Part shown: one piece after another, positions 35,524 through 45,013 of the stretch | Position numbering within the stretch: position 1 is the first letter of the stretch | Layout: every line of letters begins with the position of its first letter | Origin: Wohlfahrtiimonas larvae_A | GTDB taxonomy: Bacteria; Pseudomonadota; Gammaproteobacteria; Cardiobacteriales; Wohlfahrtiimonadaceae | Direction: 5' to 3' | DNA length: 64,000 nt | Assembly (NCBI GenBank): GCA_040394195.1 | Contig: JBEBSR010000006.1 | Coordinates: 1-64,000, forward strand | Made by a program: the position numbers and the translations under genes | Notes under the pieces: model-generated | Seen by the model: the letters and a program-made list of their open reading frames with translations, nothing else | Database searches by the model: none | What the model was told of the DNA's origin: nothing

Positions 35524-36900
35524 ATGCTCACGATTTTTAATAGTCTAACGAGAAAACACGAAAACTTTGTCCCCATTGAGCCTAACAAAATCCGCATGTA
35601 TGTATGTGGAATGACAGTTTATGATTACTGTCATATTGGCCATGCGCGTTCGTTAATCTCATTTGATATGATTCGTCGTTATTTAATGCATAAAGGTTTC
35701 GATGTTCATTTCGTGCGTAATATTACTGATATTGATGACAAAATCATTGCTCGTGCCAATGAACGTGGCATCACAATTCAAGAATTAACCAATGAATTCA
35801 TTCAAGCAATGCATGAAGATTGTGATGCATTGAATGTATTAGCACCAGATACAGAACCCAAAGCAACAGAAGCTGTAACTGGTATGATTGAATTGATCAA
35901 TGGATTGATTGAAAAAGATTTAGCTTATGCTGTGCCTGATGGCGATGTTTACTATCGTGTGCGCCGCTTTAAATATTACGGAAAATTATCCAACCAAAAT
36001 ATTGATGAATTACGCTCTGGTGAACGCGTTGAAGTAGAATCGAAAAAAGAAGATCCTTTAGATTTCGTATTATGGAAACGTGCTAAACCTAACGAACCAT
36101 TCTGGGAATCACCTTGGGGCAATGGTCGCCCTGGTTGGCACATTGAATGTTCAGTAATGAGTAAAGAAGCATTGGGCAGCCATTTTGATATTCATGGCGG
36201 CGGTATGGATCTAAAATTCCCGCATCATGAATGTGAAATTGCGCAATCTGAAGGTTATCATGATCACCCAATGGCAAATTATTGGATGCATAATGGTTTC
36301 ATCAACATCAACAATGAAAAAATGAGTAAATCACTCGGCAACTTCTTCACAATTCGTGATGTGTTGAAATACTTCCCTGCTGAAGTGATTCGTTTCTTCA
36401 TGCTGAACAGCCATTATCGTACACATGTGAACTATTCAGATGATTTATTAAACCAAGCATGGAATGGTTTACGTCGTTTATACACAGCATTGAATGATGC
36501 ACCTGAATCATTACCTGATTTTGATGCAAATCACCCGATTGCTGTGCGTTTTGCAGAAGTGATGGATGATGATTTCAATACACCACAAGCAATTGATTTA
36601 TTGTTTGAAGCTGCAAACTTATACAATAAAAACCATGATCCAAAAGATTACGTAGTATTAAAAACTTTGGGCAATGTTTTAGGTATTTTGGATGCAAATC
36701 CTGATCAGTTCTTAAAAAGCGCACCCAATCAATCTGATGATGATTCAGAAATCATTGAAGCATTGATCGTAAAACGTAACGAAGCTCGTGCTAATAAAGA
36801 TTGGGCTGAATCTGATCGTATTCGTGATGAATTAAAGGCTCGCAATGTTGTCTTGGAAGATAAACAAGGCAAAACAACATGGCGCAGAGAAACAAATTAA
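35524..36900 (+). CDS. cysS: Cysteinyl-tRNA synthetase
   Basis: Charges tRNA(Cys). HIGH motif in YDYCHIGHARSLI, zinc ligands in YVCGMTVYD, HIECSVMS and FPHHECEIAQ, and KMSKS in NEKMSKSLGNFFT. The C-terminal anticodon-binding region ends at residue 458 (E. coli 461 aa). It is followed 18 nt later by ybeD. Confidence 0.97.
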   Translation: MLTIFNSLTRKHENFVPIEPNKIRMYVCGMTVYDYCHIGHARSLISFDMIRRYLMHKGFDVHFVRNITDIDDKIIARANERGITIQELTNEFIQAMHEDCDALNVLAPDTEPKATEAVTGMIELINGLIEKDLAYAVPDGDVYYRVRRFKYYGKLSNQNIDELRSGERVEVESKKEDPLDFVLWKRAKPNEPFWESPWGNGRPGWHIECSVMSKEALGSHFDIHGGGMDLKFPHHECEIAQSEGYHDHPMANYWMHNGFININNEKMSKSLGNFFTIRDVLKYFPAEVIRFFMLNSHYRTHVNYSDDLLNQAWNGLRRLYTALNDAPESLPDFDANHPIAVRFAEVMDDDFNTPQAIDLLFEAANLYNKNHDPKDYVVLKTLGNVLGILDANPDQFLKSAPNQSDDDSEIIEALIVKRNEARANKDWAESDRIRDELKARNVVLEDKQGKTTWRRETN

Positions 36901-36918
36901 ATTTAAGGAGTTAATACT

Positions 36919-37194
36919 ATGATTAATCCAGAAACTAAAGAACCATTAGTAGATTTTCCAACACATTTTCTATTCAAAATTACAGGTTTAAATACTGATG
37001 AATTTGAAAATGATATCGTGGATATTTTGAAGCAAGTGGATCCCAAAATTGATAGCTCAAAAATTAAACGTTTAATGAGTAAATCAGACAAATATTTATC
37101 TTTATCTATTGATGTTTGGGTAGAAACTCAAGAAGATATTGATAAGGTTTATGAGTTATTAAAAGCTGAAGAACGTGTACTTTGGGCGCTGTAA
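36919..37194 (+). CDS. ybeD: YbeD-like protein (DUF493)
   Basis: 91-aa ferredoxin-like alpha/beta protein with LVDFPTHFLFKITGLN near the N terminus and the YLSLSIDVWVETQEDIDKVYELL ending of the family. E. coli YbeD (UPF0250) lies near lipB and dacA, and a link to lipoate metabolism has been suggested. Here it sits behind cysS instead, so context adds nothing. AAGGAG precedes the ATG. Confidence 0.86.
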   Translation: MINPETKEPLVDFPTHFLFKITGLNTDEFENDIVDILKQVDPKIDSSKIKRLMSKSDKYLSLSIDVWVETQEDIDKVYELLKAEERVLWAL

Positions 37195-37212
37195 ACCATA
37201 TCTATTAATACT

Positions 37213-37238
37213 AAAAACCCACATTTATGTGGGTTTTT
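37213..37238. terminator. Bidirectional intrinsic terminator
   Basis: AAAAACCCACAT (37213-37224) pairs with ATGTGGGTTTTT (37227-37238); the innermost pairs probably open to give a 6-nt loop. It serves ybeD (plus) and the first DUF805 gene (minus). Confidence 0.82.
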
Positions 37239-37246
37239 ATTGAATT

Positions 37247-38083
37247 TTACCGATAACCTGCCAACCAATATAACGCTATAATTACAAAAACAATCCCAAA
37301 TAAACCAAGTTTACTACCTTCTCTCGGCGGATAACCATAATCATTACTATCTTCATTTCCAGGTGCAAATAACAAATATAACGAAAATAGTCCGCCAATC
37401 ATTGGTACAAATGTTAATAATAAATACCAACCAGATAAATTCAAATCATGTAATCGTAATATACCAAAACGCAAACTCACCAATGAATACAACAATCCAA
37501 CGATAGCTAATATCATTGAGCTTTCAGCTGCTTGATCTGCATTATTTACATTAGGGTTGATCATTAATGACATCCAAATCAATACAATCACAAAAACTAC
37601 AACAAAGGATAATAAGCCCGCATTTAAATAGTTCAATCGGCCATATCGCCCTGCCAATGATAAAGAAAAAATAGCTGGCGGCTTATCCACTTCTACAGCT
37701 TCATCCTCAGCCTGCTGAGCCATTCTCGCTTCGTATTCATCGCGTGCAGCTTGGCGTCGCTGTTCAGCTTCTAAATTAGGCTGTGCTTCTCTTTTGATAG
37801 CCTCAGCTTTTTCTGATTGTGATTTCTCTAACGACAAATACATGTTTGCCATGGCAGAAGACATCATCGTGATCATCAAACCCAATTGCTCTAATTGAGA
37901 TTTAAGCCTCAAAGCCTCATCCAATGATAGATCTTTCTTTAAAGTAATTTCTTGGCCAGAAAAGAAAGCCTCTCTTTGTGCTTCAGGGAGCTTTAATACT
38001 TTTGACACCTTATCTTTCACTGATCTTTCATCAAAGCCTGGCAAGATAGTACCATTAAAAACTAAGTTATATTTTTCAGACAT
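37247..38083 (-). CDS. DUF805 membrane protein with N-terminal FxGxxLxG-type domain
   Basis: 278 aa. Residues 1-80 form a small cytosolic-looking domain (YNLVFNGTILPGFDERSVKDKVSKVLKLP then AFFSGQEITLKKDLSLDEA). A charged, Gln/Glu/Ala-rich linker follows (~85-125). The C-terminal part is DUF805: RYGRLNYLNAGLLSF, then IVGLLYSLVSLRFGILRLHDLNLSGWYLLL and FAPGNEDSNDYGYPPR, with about four membrane helices. DUF805 has no known function. It is a paralogue of the protein at 38661-39911, especially in the N-terminal domain. Confidence 0.8.
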   Translation of the reverse strand: MSEKYNLVFNGTILPGFDERSVKDKVSKVLKLPEAQREAFFSGQEITLKKDLSLDEALRLKSQLEQLGLMITMMSSAMANMYLSLEKSQSEKAEAIKREAQPNLEAEQRRQAARDEYEARMAQQAEDEAVEVDKPPAIFSLSLAGRYGRLNYLNAGLLSFVVVFVIVLIWMSLMINPNVNNADQAAESSMILAIVGLLYSLVSLRFGILRLHDLNLSGWYLLLTFVPMIGGLFSLYLLFAPGNEDSNDYGYPPREGSKLGLFGIVFVIIALYWLAGYR

Positions 38084-38183
38084 ATAAATTTATTGATTAT
38101 CCTTATCTAAAAATAGTATTACATTGATTTAAAACTAATATTAGCACTATACTGAACAAATCCAACCCTGTGAGGAAACTTGA

Positions 38184-38609
38184 ATGAATATTTTAAAAAT
38201 CTCAGCAGTTTTTCTTTCTGTTAGTTTATTAGCAGCATGCGCATTAACACCGGAACAACAAGCAGCACAATCCAAAGAACGTGCTCACAAATTACTAGAA
38301 ACACAAATCAGCCTCGCACAACAATGTGATCCAACTGCTGCAAAGCTAATGGCACAGATGCCAACAGCCAATCAATTAGCACCTGCTCAGAAAAAAACAT
38401 TTGAACGAAATTATACTAAACGCCTCAACAACCCAACATTCAAAGCATGTTACAACATGGCATGGAAAACCTACCAAGAACAAAATCAGTTAGAGATTGC
38501 TAAAATGCAAGCTTGGGATGAAGCTAATGCCCTCAACTGGGAAAATGGTATGTTCTTCAATGAACCATTTGGCTGGGGAGCAGGTCCTTTTGCTTGGGGT
38601 CCTTACTAA
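38184..38609 (+). CDS. Small predicted lipoprotein
   Basis: 141 aa, signal peptide MNILKISAVFLSVSLLAAC with lipobox LLAAC. The mature part is Gln/Ala-rich and contains two further cysteines (QQCDPTA and FKACYNMA), which could form a disulfide. It ends in an aromatic, glycine-rich tail (FNEPFGWGAGPFAWGPY). Not recognised. GAGGAA precedes the start. It stands between the two DUF805 genes but on the other strand, with its own terminator. Confidence 0.72.
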   Translation: MNILKISAVFLSVSLLAACALTPEQQAAQSKERAHKLLETQISLAQQCDPTAAKLMAQMPTANQLAPAQKKTFERNYTKRLNNPTFKACYNMAWKTYQEQNQLEIAKMQAWDEANALNWENGMFFNEPFGWGAGPFAWGPY

Positions 38610-38631
38610 CTCGCTTTCATATCAAACATTC

Positions 38632-38659
38632 AATCCCATCATCACTTGATGGGATTTTT
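38632..38659 (+). terminator. Intrinsic terminator after the small lipoprotein
   Basis: AATCCCATCA (38632-38641) pairs with TGATGGGATT (38647-38656) around a 5-nt loop and runs into TTT. It abuts the stop of the convergent DUF805-pilin gene. Confidence 0.75.
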
Positions 38660-38660
38660 G

Positions 38661-39911
38661 TTACCAACTCAATAATTCTGAATCATTTTCAAACTCAGCC
38701 TCATCCATTCCATAATCACTCTCATAATAACTTTCGATATCAGATAAACACTGCAATGGTATTAATTCATAAGATAAAGTTGTGTCATAACAACGCCAAG
38801 TCATTAAGCCCTCATTCACATACAATGCAATTTTAAGATTCGCATCTTGTTCTACTTGGTCATTATAAGTGATCTCTATCATTCCCTCTTCTGTTAGATC
38901 GAGTTTTTGAATCACTGGTGAGGTTTTTAAAATTTCCTGCCAACCTGAGACATTGTTAATGATTGTTGGCATCTTTTTATGCTCAACATAATAATTTTGA
39001 ATACTATTTTGCAAGCTCTCTACCATTTTTAAGCTCGCCGCTACTTTATCTAGTTTAAGCCGTTCCTGATATTCAATATAAGAACCCGCTCCAATCATTA
39101 AAGGTACAATGATCATAAAGCCAATGAGGCCTATTTTAGAACCTTGCTCTGGCCGTGCACCATAGTTATTTTCACCCTTTGTACCTGGTGCAAATACTAA
39201 AAACAGCGTGAAGAAAAATTCAATGAATGGACCAACAACAGGAATTCTTCCGAGTGAATAAATTAAAACAAACCAGCCACTTAAATTCACATCATGCAAT
39301 CTCAAAATCACAATTCGATAAGAAAAAATAACATAAACAACGACTGTAACAATCATCGTCAATAGAGAGAATATTCCTGCATTCAGAAGGAAAATTAATA
39401 CAAAATATAAAATACCTAGAGGAAGAACTGATAATAGGAGAGCTAATTGGGCATTCAAGAAACTTAAACGCCCAAATCGCCCTTCTACATCAAAGCCAAA
39501 GATAGAAGGAATCGGTGCTAATGGTTCATAATCGTCATAATCATAATCACCTTTAAATTCAGCACGCTTATTCTCAATATTCGGTGCAAATGTTTGAGGT
39601 GCAACAATTTTTTTAATGGGTGATTCTACTTTCTTAACTTCTTTTTTCTCTTCATCTTGGAAAATAGAGAGTGATAGCATGGATGCTGCAGAAACCGTCA
39701 CAATTAACCCTAATTGCTCCAATTTAGCGCGTAACTCTAAAGCTTCATTAAGTGATATATCTTTCTTCAAATGGATAGGCTTACCTGAAAAAAATGCATC
39801 TAATTGTGAGGTAGGTACTTTTAAGTGCTTCAACACCCGACCTTTCACAATATTGATATCTTGCTCGGGTAAAATTTTGCCTTCAAAAATCACATTATAT
39901 TTTTCATTCAT
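38661..39911 (-). CDS. DUF805 protein fused to a type IV pilin-like C-terminal domain
   Basis: 416 aa. Residues 1-80 match the N-terminal domain of the neighbouring DUF805 protein (EKYNVIFEGKILPEQD, then DAFFSGKPIHLKKDISLNEALELR). DUF805 follows (~135-260; RFGRLSFLNAQLALL, RIVILRLHDVNLSGWFVLI, FAPGTKGENNYGARP). After that a hydrophobic segment, GFMIIVPLMIGAGSYIEYQERLKL, runs into SLKMVESLQNSIQNYYVEHKKMP, which reads like a pilin alpha1 helix. The end has a two-cysteine loop, WRCYDTTLSYELIPLQC (Cys about 373 and 388), like the pilin disulfide region. The fusion is my reading from pattern, not a database match. It lacks a prepilin peptidase site at the N terminus. Confidence 0.72.
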   Translation of the reverse strand: MNEKYNVIFEGKILPEQDINIVKGRVLKHLKVPTSQLDAFFSGKPIHLKKDISLNEALELRAKLEQLGLIVTVSAASMLSLSIFQDEEKKEVKKVESPIKKIVAPQTFAPNIENKRAEFKGDYDYDDYEPLAPIPSIFGFDVEGRFGRLSFLNAQLALLLSVLPLGILYFVLIFLLNAGIFSLLTMIVTVVVYVIFSYRIVILRLHDVNLSGWFVLIYSLGRIPVVGPFIEFFFTLFLVFAPGTKGENNYGARPEQGSKIGLIGFMIIVPLMIGAGSYIEYQERLKLDKVAASLKMVESLQNSIQNYYVEHKKMPTIINNVSGWQEILKTSPVIQKLDLTEEGMIEITYNDQVEQDANLKIALYVNEGLMTWRCYDTTLSYELIPLQCLSDIESYYESDYGMDEAEFENDSELLSW

Positions 39912-39999
39912 GTCATCACTCGCACAATTATTATTCTTATATGTGATTCAATAATATACATGAAATGCTTTTTATAACATTGATTTATCGCAAACAAAC

Positions 40000-40024
40000 A
40001 AAAAACCACCCGAAGGTGGCTTTT
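40000..40024 (-). terminator. Intrinsic terminator after acrB
   Basis: On the minus strand AGCCACC-TTCG-GGTGGTT (plus 40004-40021), a stem with one G-T pair and a stable UUCG loop, is followed by TTTTTG. It lies about 40 nt past the acrB stop. Confidence 0.75.
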
Positions 40025-40058
40025 ATCATTTAACTGAAAATCTAAGAGTTATCAGTGT

Positions 40059-43000
40059 TTACACACCTTCTACTACTTTTCCTTCAGCTTTCTCTTTTTC
40101 GCCTAATTCATGCTCTTTTTTCTCAAAACCTTTACCAATCATTGTGAAGAAAATTGGTGCGTAGAAAAGAACAAGCAATGTACCACCAATCATACCACCG
40201 ATTACAGTTACACCTACTACTGTCTGTGCACCAGAACCTGCACCACTACTCAATGCCATTGGCAATACACCGAAACCGAAAGCCAATGATGTCATAATGA
40301 TTGGACGTAAACGTAAGTGAGCCGCTTCTACCGTTGCTTCAACAATACTCTTACCTTGTAACAATAGATCTTTAGCAAACTCAATGATCAAAATTGCATT
40401 CTTCGAGGTTAAGCCAAGCACTGTCAACAAACCAACTTGGAAGTAAACATCATTTTCTAGACCAAATCCATTTGCTGCTGTGACCGCACCAACAACACCC
40501 ACTGGTAACGTAAAGATTACTGCAAATGGGATTGACCATGATTCATACAATGCAGCCAAGCTTAAGAAGATAACGAATACAGAAACCATGTAGAGATACA
40601 TTTGCATATTACCCGCTTCACGCTCTTCATATGATGTATCTGTCCATTTGACCTGAATGCCATCCAAAAACTGTTCAGTCATAGATTCGATTTCATTCAT
40701 TACTTCACCTGTACTGAAACCAGGTTTTGCTTCGATCGACAATGGGAATGATGAGTAGCCATCAAAACGGTTCAACTGTGCAGGGCCATAAGTCCACTCG
40801 GTTTTTGCAAATGCGCTGAATGGAACCATTTTGCCAACTTTGTTACGCACATACCACTTATCAAAGTCTTCTGGCTGCATTCTAAATTCTGCATCACCTT
40901 GCAATAGAACTTTCTTGATACGACCGCGATCAACGAAGTCATTCACGTAAAAGCTACCCCAAGCAATTGCTAATGAACTATTGATATCACCTACAGTGAT
41001 CTGTAATGCACGTGCTTTCTCTTGGTCAATATCTACATACAACTGTGGGCCATCAAACTGTCCACCTGGACGTAATGTTGCAATATTCATTGTTTCTGAT
41101 TTCGTTGCAGCTAAACCAATGAACTTCATCACTTCACCCATGAATTGTTCATGTGGCAAACCTGTCATATTCTGCAATGTAAATGAAACACCTGTAGCTG
41201 TACCCAATTCAATAATTGCAGGTGGTGCAAATACGAAACCTTGCGTACCTGGAATTGTTTGCACATATTCTGTCAAACGCTGCTGAATTGCGCCAATCGA
41301 TTGCGATGGTGATGTACGTAAACTCCAATCTTTCAACTTCAAGAAGAATACACCATGCTGACCACCACGACCACTGAAGCTAAAGCCCGCAACAGACATA
41401 ATTGCTTCAATTGAATCTTTCTCTTCTGTTAATACATGCGTTGTGATTTGCTCTAAGATATCAGTTGTGATATTCAAAGATGTACCATCAGGACCAATTG
41501 TCATACCAATCATGATCCCCTGATCTTCATCGGGCAAGAAACTTGCTGGTAAGCGTTGGAAACCAAAGTAAATTAGCACTAAAATGACTGCAAAACCTGC
41601 TAAATAACGTTTTTTCTTTGTTACAGCATGATGAGCACTGCTTTCATAGCGCTTGTTTACACGATCAAACCAATTGTTAAACTTAGTAATTGGCCAATCG
41701 ATCAACTTCAATACTGGTATAAAGATTCTCGCTAAACCCTTAGGTTCTGTACGTTCTGAATGCGGTTGTAACATAGTTGCACATAGTGCTGATGTAAATA
41801 CAATCGCACACAATACAGACAAACTCATCGCAGTAATGATTGTAATGGAGAACTGACGATAAATAACACCCGATGCACCACCCAAGAATGCCATTGGTAC
41901 AAATACTGCTGACAATACAACTGCAATACCAACCAAGGCACCTGTGATTTGGTCCATAGATTTACGTGTTGCTTCCAATGGTGAAAGATGCTCTTCCTCC
42001 ATAATACGCTCAACGTTTTCTACCACAACGATTGCATCATCCACCAGAAGCCCGATCGCCAGTACCATCGCAAATAGCGTCAACGTATTCAGTGTAAACC
42101 CGAACATATCTAAAATCGCAAATGTGCCTAACAATACAACTGGAATTGCTAATGTTGGGATAATTGTCGCTCTCAAGTTACGTAAGAACAAATACATAAC
42201 CAAGAATACTAAGATGATTGCTTCAACTAATGTTTTAACAACGTTCTTAATAGAAATTTCAACAAATGGCGTTGTATCATAAGGATATGCAATTGCAACA
42301 CCTTCTGGTAATAAAGTTGATAACTCTTCCAATGTTGCTTTAACAGTATTCGCTGTATCCAAAGCATTCGCACCAGATGCCAAACTTAAACCCAATGCCG
42401 AAGATGACATATTGTTATATTTAGCTTCAAACGCTGATGATTCTGCTGTTAATTCAATGCGAGCAACATCTGCTAAGCGAACCTGACTACCATCTTCATT
42501 CACACGCAATTGAATATTTTCAAATTGTTCTACAGTTTCTAACTGTGTTTGTGCTGTGATCGTAAAATTAATTTGCTGACCACTTGCCGTTGGCATTGCA
42601 CCCATTTGGCCAAATGCAACCTGAGTATTTTGCTCTTTAATTGCAGCCATAACATCCATTGGTGTCATGCTATATTTAGTCAATAAGTACGGATCTAACC
42701 AAACTTGCATCGCATAACCAGAACCAAAGAACTGGATACTACCTAAACCTTGAATACGACTGATGGTATCTTTGATATTTGTGTTAACAAAGTCACCAAT
42801 ATCAGCATTACTGTATTTACCATCTGTTGAGTAGAAACTCACAACCATAAAGAATGAGCCAGATGATTTTTCTACTGTAATACCTTGTCTTTGAACATCT
42901 TCAGGCAAAGTTGATAATGCAGTTTGAATCTTATTCTGCACCTGAACCTGGGCCATGTCAGGATCAATACCTTGATTGAACGTCAACGTTATTTGGAAGC

Positions 43001-43259
43001 TACCTTGACTCGTACTAGACGAAGACATGTATCTAAAGCCATCCAAACCTGATAAGTTTTGTTCAATTACCTGCGTCACACTATTTTCAATAGTGGTTGC
43101 GTTTGCACCAGGATACACACCAGAAATAGAAACTTGAGGCGGTGCAATCTCTGGATATTGCGATACAGGTAACGATTGTAACGATAATGTCCCTAAGAAC
43201 ATCGTCAAGATCGCTATTACCCACGCAAAAATAGGTCGATCAATAAAAAAGCGAGCCAT
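40059..43259 (-). CDS. acrB: RND multidrug efflux transporter (AcrB-like)
   Basis: Inner-membrane proton-driven pump of a tripartite efflux system. Typical RND layout of twelve membrane helices and two large periplasmic loops. It starts MARFFIDRPIFAWVIAILTMFLG, and helix 4 carries the proton-relay pair in GLLVDDAIVVVENVERIMEEE. Helix 10-11 region GLTSKNAILIIEFAKDL is also family-like. It is 1066 aa (E. coli 1049 aa). No outer-membrane channel gene follows; TolC must be encoded elsewhere. Confidence 0.95.
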   Translation of the reverse strand: MARFFIDRPIFAWVIAILTMFLGTLSLQSLPVSQYPEIAPPQVSISGVYPGANATTIENSVTQVIEQNLSGLDGFRYMSSSSTSQGSFQITLTFNQGIDPDMAQVQVQNKIQTALSTLPEDVQRQGITVEKSSGSFFMVVSFYSTDGKYSNADIGDFVNTNIKDTISRIQGLGSIQFFGSGYAMQVWLDPYLLTKYSMTPMDVMAAIKEQNTQVAFGQMGAMPTASGQQINFTITAQTQLETVEQFENIQLRVNEDGSQVRLADVARIELTAESSAFEAKYNNMSSSALGLSLASGANALDTANTVKATLEELSTLLPEGVAIAYPYDTTPFVEISIKNVVKTLVEAIILVFLVMYLFLRNLRATIIPTLAIPVVLLGTFAILDMFGFTLNTLTLFAMVLAIGLLVDDAIVVVENVERIMEEEHLSPLEATRKSMDQITGALVGIAVVLSAVFVPMAFLGGASGVIYRQFSITIITAMSLSVLCAIVFTSALCATMLQPHSERTEPKGLARIFIPVLKLIDWPITKFNNWFDRVNKRYESSAHHAVTKKKRYLAGFAVILVLIYFGFQRLPASFLPDEDQGIMIGMTIGPDGTSLNITTDILEQITTHVLTEEKDSIEAIMSVAGFSFSGRGGQHGVFFLKLKDWSLRTSPSQSIGAIQQRLTEYVQTIPGTQGFVFAPPAIIELGTATGVSFTLQNMTGLPHEQFMGEVMKFIGLAATKSETMNIATLRPGGQFDGPQLYVDIDQEKARALQITVGDINSSLAIAWGSFYVNDFVDRGRIKKVLLQGDAEFRMQPEDFDKWYVRNKVGKMVPFSAFAKTEWTYGPAQLNRFDGYSSFPLSIEAKPGFSTGEVMNEIESMTEQFLDGIQVKWTDTSYEEREAGNMQMYLYMVSVFVIFLSLAALYESWSIPFAVIFTLPVGVVGAVTAANGFGLENDVYFQVGLLTVLGLTSKNAILIIEFAKDLLLQGKSIVEATVEAAHLRLRPIIMTSLAFGFGVLPMALSSGAGSGAQTVVGVTVIGGMIGGTLLVLFYAPIFFTMIGKGFEKKEHELGEKEKAEGKVVEGV

Positions 43260-43284
43260 TATATTTTCCTTTTAAATACCCTAA

Positions 43285-44478
43285 TTAACCTTTAGTTTGT
43301 GCTTCTGGCGTAGAAACTTTTAAAGGAACTTTTTCTACTCTGCGGAGCATACTTTGTACTTGTTGAATACCTTCCACAACAACACGATCACCCGCTTTCA
43401 AACCACTTGAAATCAACCAATTGTTACCATTAGATTGCTCAATAGTTACAGGACGAACTTCTGCAAAGTTTTCTTTATTTGCAATGATCACGAATGCTTG
43501 ACCTTTAGGATCACGGAAAATTGCTTTTTGTGGAATTTGAATCGCATCCTTCTGAATGCCTTGTTCTACAATTGCTCTCACAAACATTCCTGGCAAAATG
43601 ATTTGCTCTTTATTAGGAAACTCTGCTTGAATCAAAATAGAACCAGTTGTTGGATCAACAGTACGATCAGAGAATTTTACTTTACCTGTTTCGTGGTAGA
43701 TAGAACCATCATCTAATACCAAGCTCACTGTAAAGTTATTATCATCAATTGCACCAGGCACTGGGTTAATCAAAGTACCATTACGGAATTTTTGTTGCAT
43801 ATTAGAGAAATCTTTTGCTGAATATGTGATGTCCACACGCATTGGATCATTTTGTTGAATCACAGCCATTTCTGTTGGCTGACCTGCTGCAACTAACGCA
43901 CCTTGCGTATAGTTAGAACGACCGATCTGACCGCTAATTGGCGCCAACATTTTGGTATAACGCAAGCTAATTTCAGCTGTATTCACTTCAGCTTTTGCAG
44001 CCATAACTTGAGCATTTGCTTGAATCAATAATGAGTTAGCATCATCAACATCTTGTTTACTGACAGCTTTTGAAGACGCCAATGCGTTGATACGCTTTGC
44101 TTTTTCAGCTGCTGCAAACTGATTCGCTTCCGCACGAGATAAACTTGCTTCAGCTTGTTGCAATGCTGCATCGTAAGTTGCAGGATCGATTTGATAAAGC
44201 GTCACACCTTCTTCAACGTCTGAACCTTCTTCAAAATTACGTTCCAAGATAATGCCACCCACTTGTGGACGTACTTCAGCAATTTTTGATGCTTTCGTTC
44301 TGCCTGGTAATTCAGCCTTGATCAACACATCTTCAGCTTGTGTAGTCATAGCAACAACAGTAACAGGCGGGACTTCTCCACCTGCAGCAGTTTTATCACC
44401 TTCAAAGCAACCAGAGAGCGCTAAAGTAGACGCTACAACTAATAACCATTTATTTTTAGAAAAAACTTTTCTCTTCAT
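43285..44478 (-). CDS. acrA: RND efflux periplasmic adaptor lipoprotein (AcrA-like)
   Basis: Membrane-fusion protein linking the RND pump to the outer-membrane channel. Signal peptide with lipobox ALSGC, then the biotinyl-lipoyl and hairpin regions (ASKIAEVRPQVGGIILERNFEEGSDVEEG, a long Ala/Gln helix pair), and a beta-barrel domain. It is 397 aa, the same as E. coli AcrA. The ATG at 44478 is preferred; the longer frame to 44502 adds eight residues before the signal. It begins 26 nt after the marR stop and ends 25 nt before acrB. Confidence 0.93.
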   Translation of the reverse strand: MKRKVFSKNKWLLVVASTLALSGCFEGDKTAAGGEVPPVTVVAMTTQAEDVLIKAELPGRTKASKIAEVRPQVGGIILERNFEEGSDVEEGVTLYQIDPATYDAALQQAEASLSRAEANQFAAAEKAKRINALASSKAVSKQDVDDANSLLIQANAQVMAAKAEVNTAEISLRYTKMLAPISGQIGRSNYTQGALVAAGQPTEMAVIQQNDPMRVDITYSAKDFSNMQQKFRNGTLINPVPGAIDDNNFTVSLVLDDGSIYHETGKVKFSDRTVDPTTGSILIQAEFPNKEQIILPGMFVRAIVEQGIQKDAIQIPQKAIFRDPKGQAFVIIANKENFAEVRPVTIEQSNGNNWLISSGLKAGDRVVVEGIQQVQSMLRRVEKVPLKVSTPEAQTKG

Positions 44479-44504
44479 AATTTTTAATCTCAATAGACTC
44501 AATA

Positions 44505-44951
44505 TTAAAACTTCGTTAAATGTGCAAGGATTTTAGTTGCTGCTTGAATTTCAGAATTACTGAAATTTTTCACACTTTCTAACATCCATTCACCATAAAT
44601 TTCTTCCACCACATATCTGCATAGTTCCTCACCTTTTTCAGAAATGCAGTAATAGGGTGATCTTTTGTCTGTTTCGTTTTCTTGAACAGTTACTAATCCT
44701 TCTTCAAGTAAGCATTTCATTTGCTTCAAAACTGCTTGCCTTGAAATAATTAAATCTTCTGCTAATTCTGAGGTTGTCATACCTCTATTATTATCTTCAA
44801 AAAATACGGAAAGGTGCATTACTAACTGCCACGAAGAGAAATTGATACCAATTGGCTCAATCTTTTTCTGACTTGTTTTCATGAGATTTGTTTTAGTTGT
44901 GAAGAATTTTGTATAAAAATCATGAACTATTTCGAAGCGTTTTTCCATCAT
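44505..44951 (-). CDS. MarR-family regulator of the acrAB operon
   Basis: 148-aa winged-helix protein. The HTH (~60-85) reads TSELAEDLIISRQAVLKQMKCLLEEGLVTVQENETDKRSPYYCISEKGEEL, a typical MarR recognition helix and wing. It is the first gene of marR-acrA-acrB, on the same strand, and lies about 40 nt from a 33-bp perfect palindrome. So it probably represses its own operon and is released by a pump substrate. Most AcrAB-type pumps have a TetR repressor, so a MarR one is a small departure. MM start; the second ATG is 3 nt later. Confidence 0.88.
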   Translation of the reverse strand: MMEKRFEIVHDFYTKFFTTKTNLMKTSQKKIEPIGINFSSWQLVMHLSVFFEDNNRGMTTSELAEDLIISRQAVLKQMKCLLEEGLVTVQENETDKRSPYYCISEKGEELCRYVVEEIYGEWMLESVKNFSNSEIQAATKILAHLTKF

Positions 44952-44984
44952 TCATCATTAGCAATATTTTAAAATAAGATGGAC

Positions 44985-45013
44985 ATGTTAATGTTTGACA
45001 ACCTTGTTGTCAA
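44985..45013 (-). promoter_or_regulatory. Promoter of marR-acrA-acrB
   Basis: Minus-strand TTGACA (plus 45008-45013), 17-nt spacer, and TAACAT (plus 44985-44990), ending about 35 nt before the marR start. The -35 is perfect and the -10 is 4 of 6. The -35 and most of the spacer lie inside the palindrome. Confidence 0.6.

Noticed and set aside
40059..44951. A TetR-type acrR gene or outer-membrane channel gene in the acr operon
   Set aside because: No such frame is present; the only regulator is of the MarR family.
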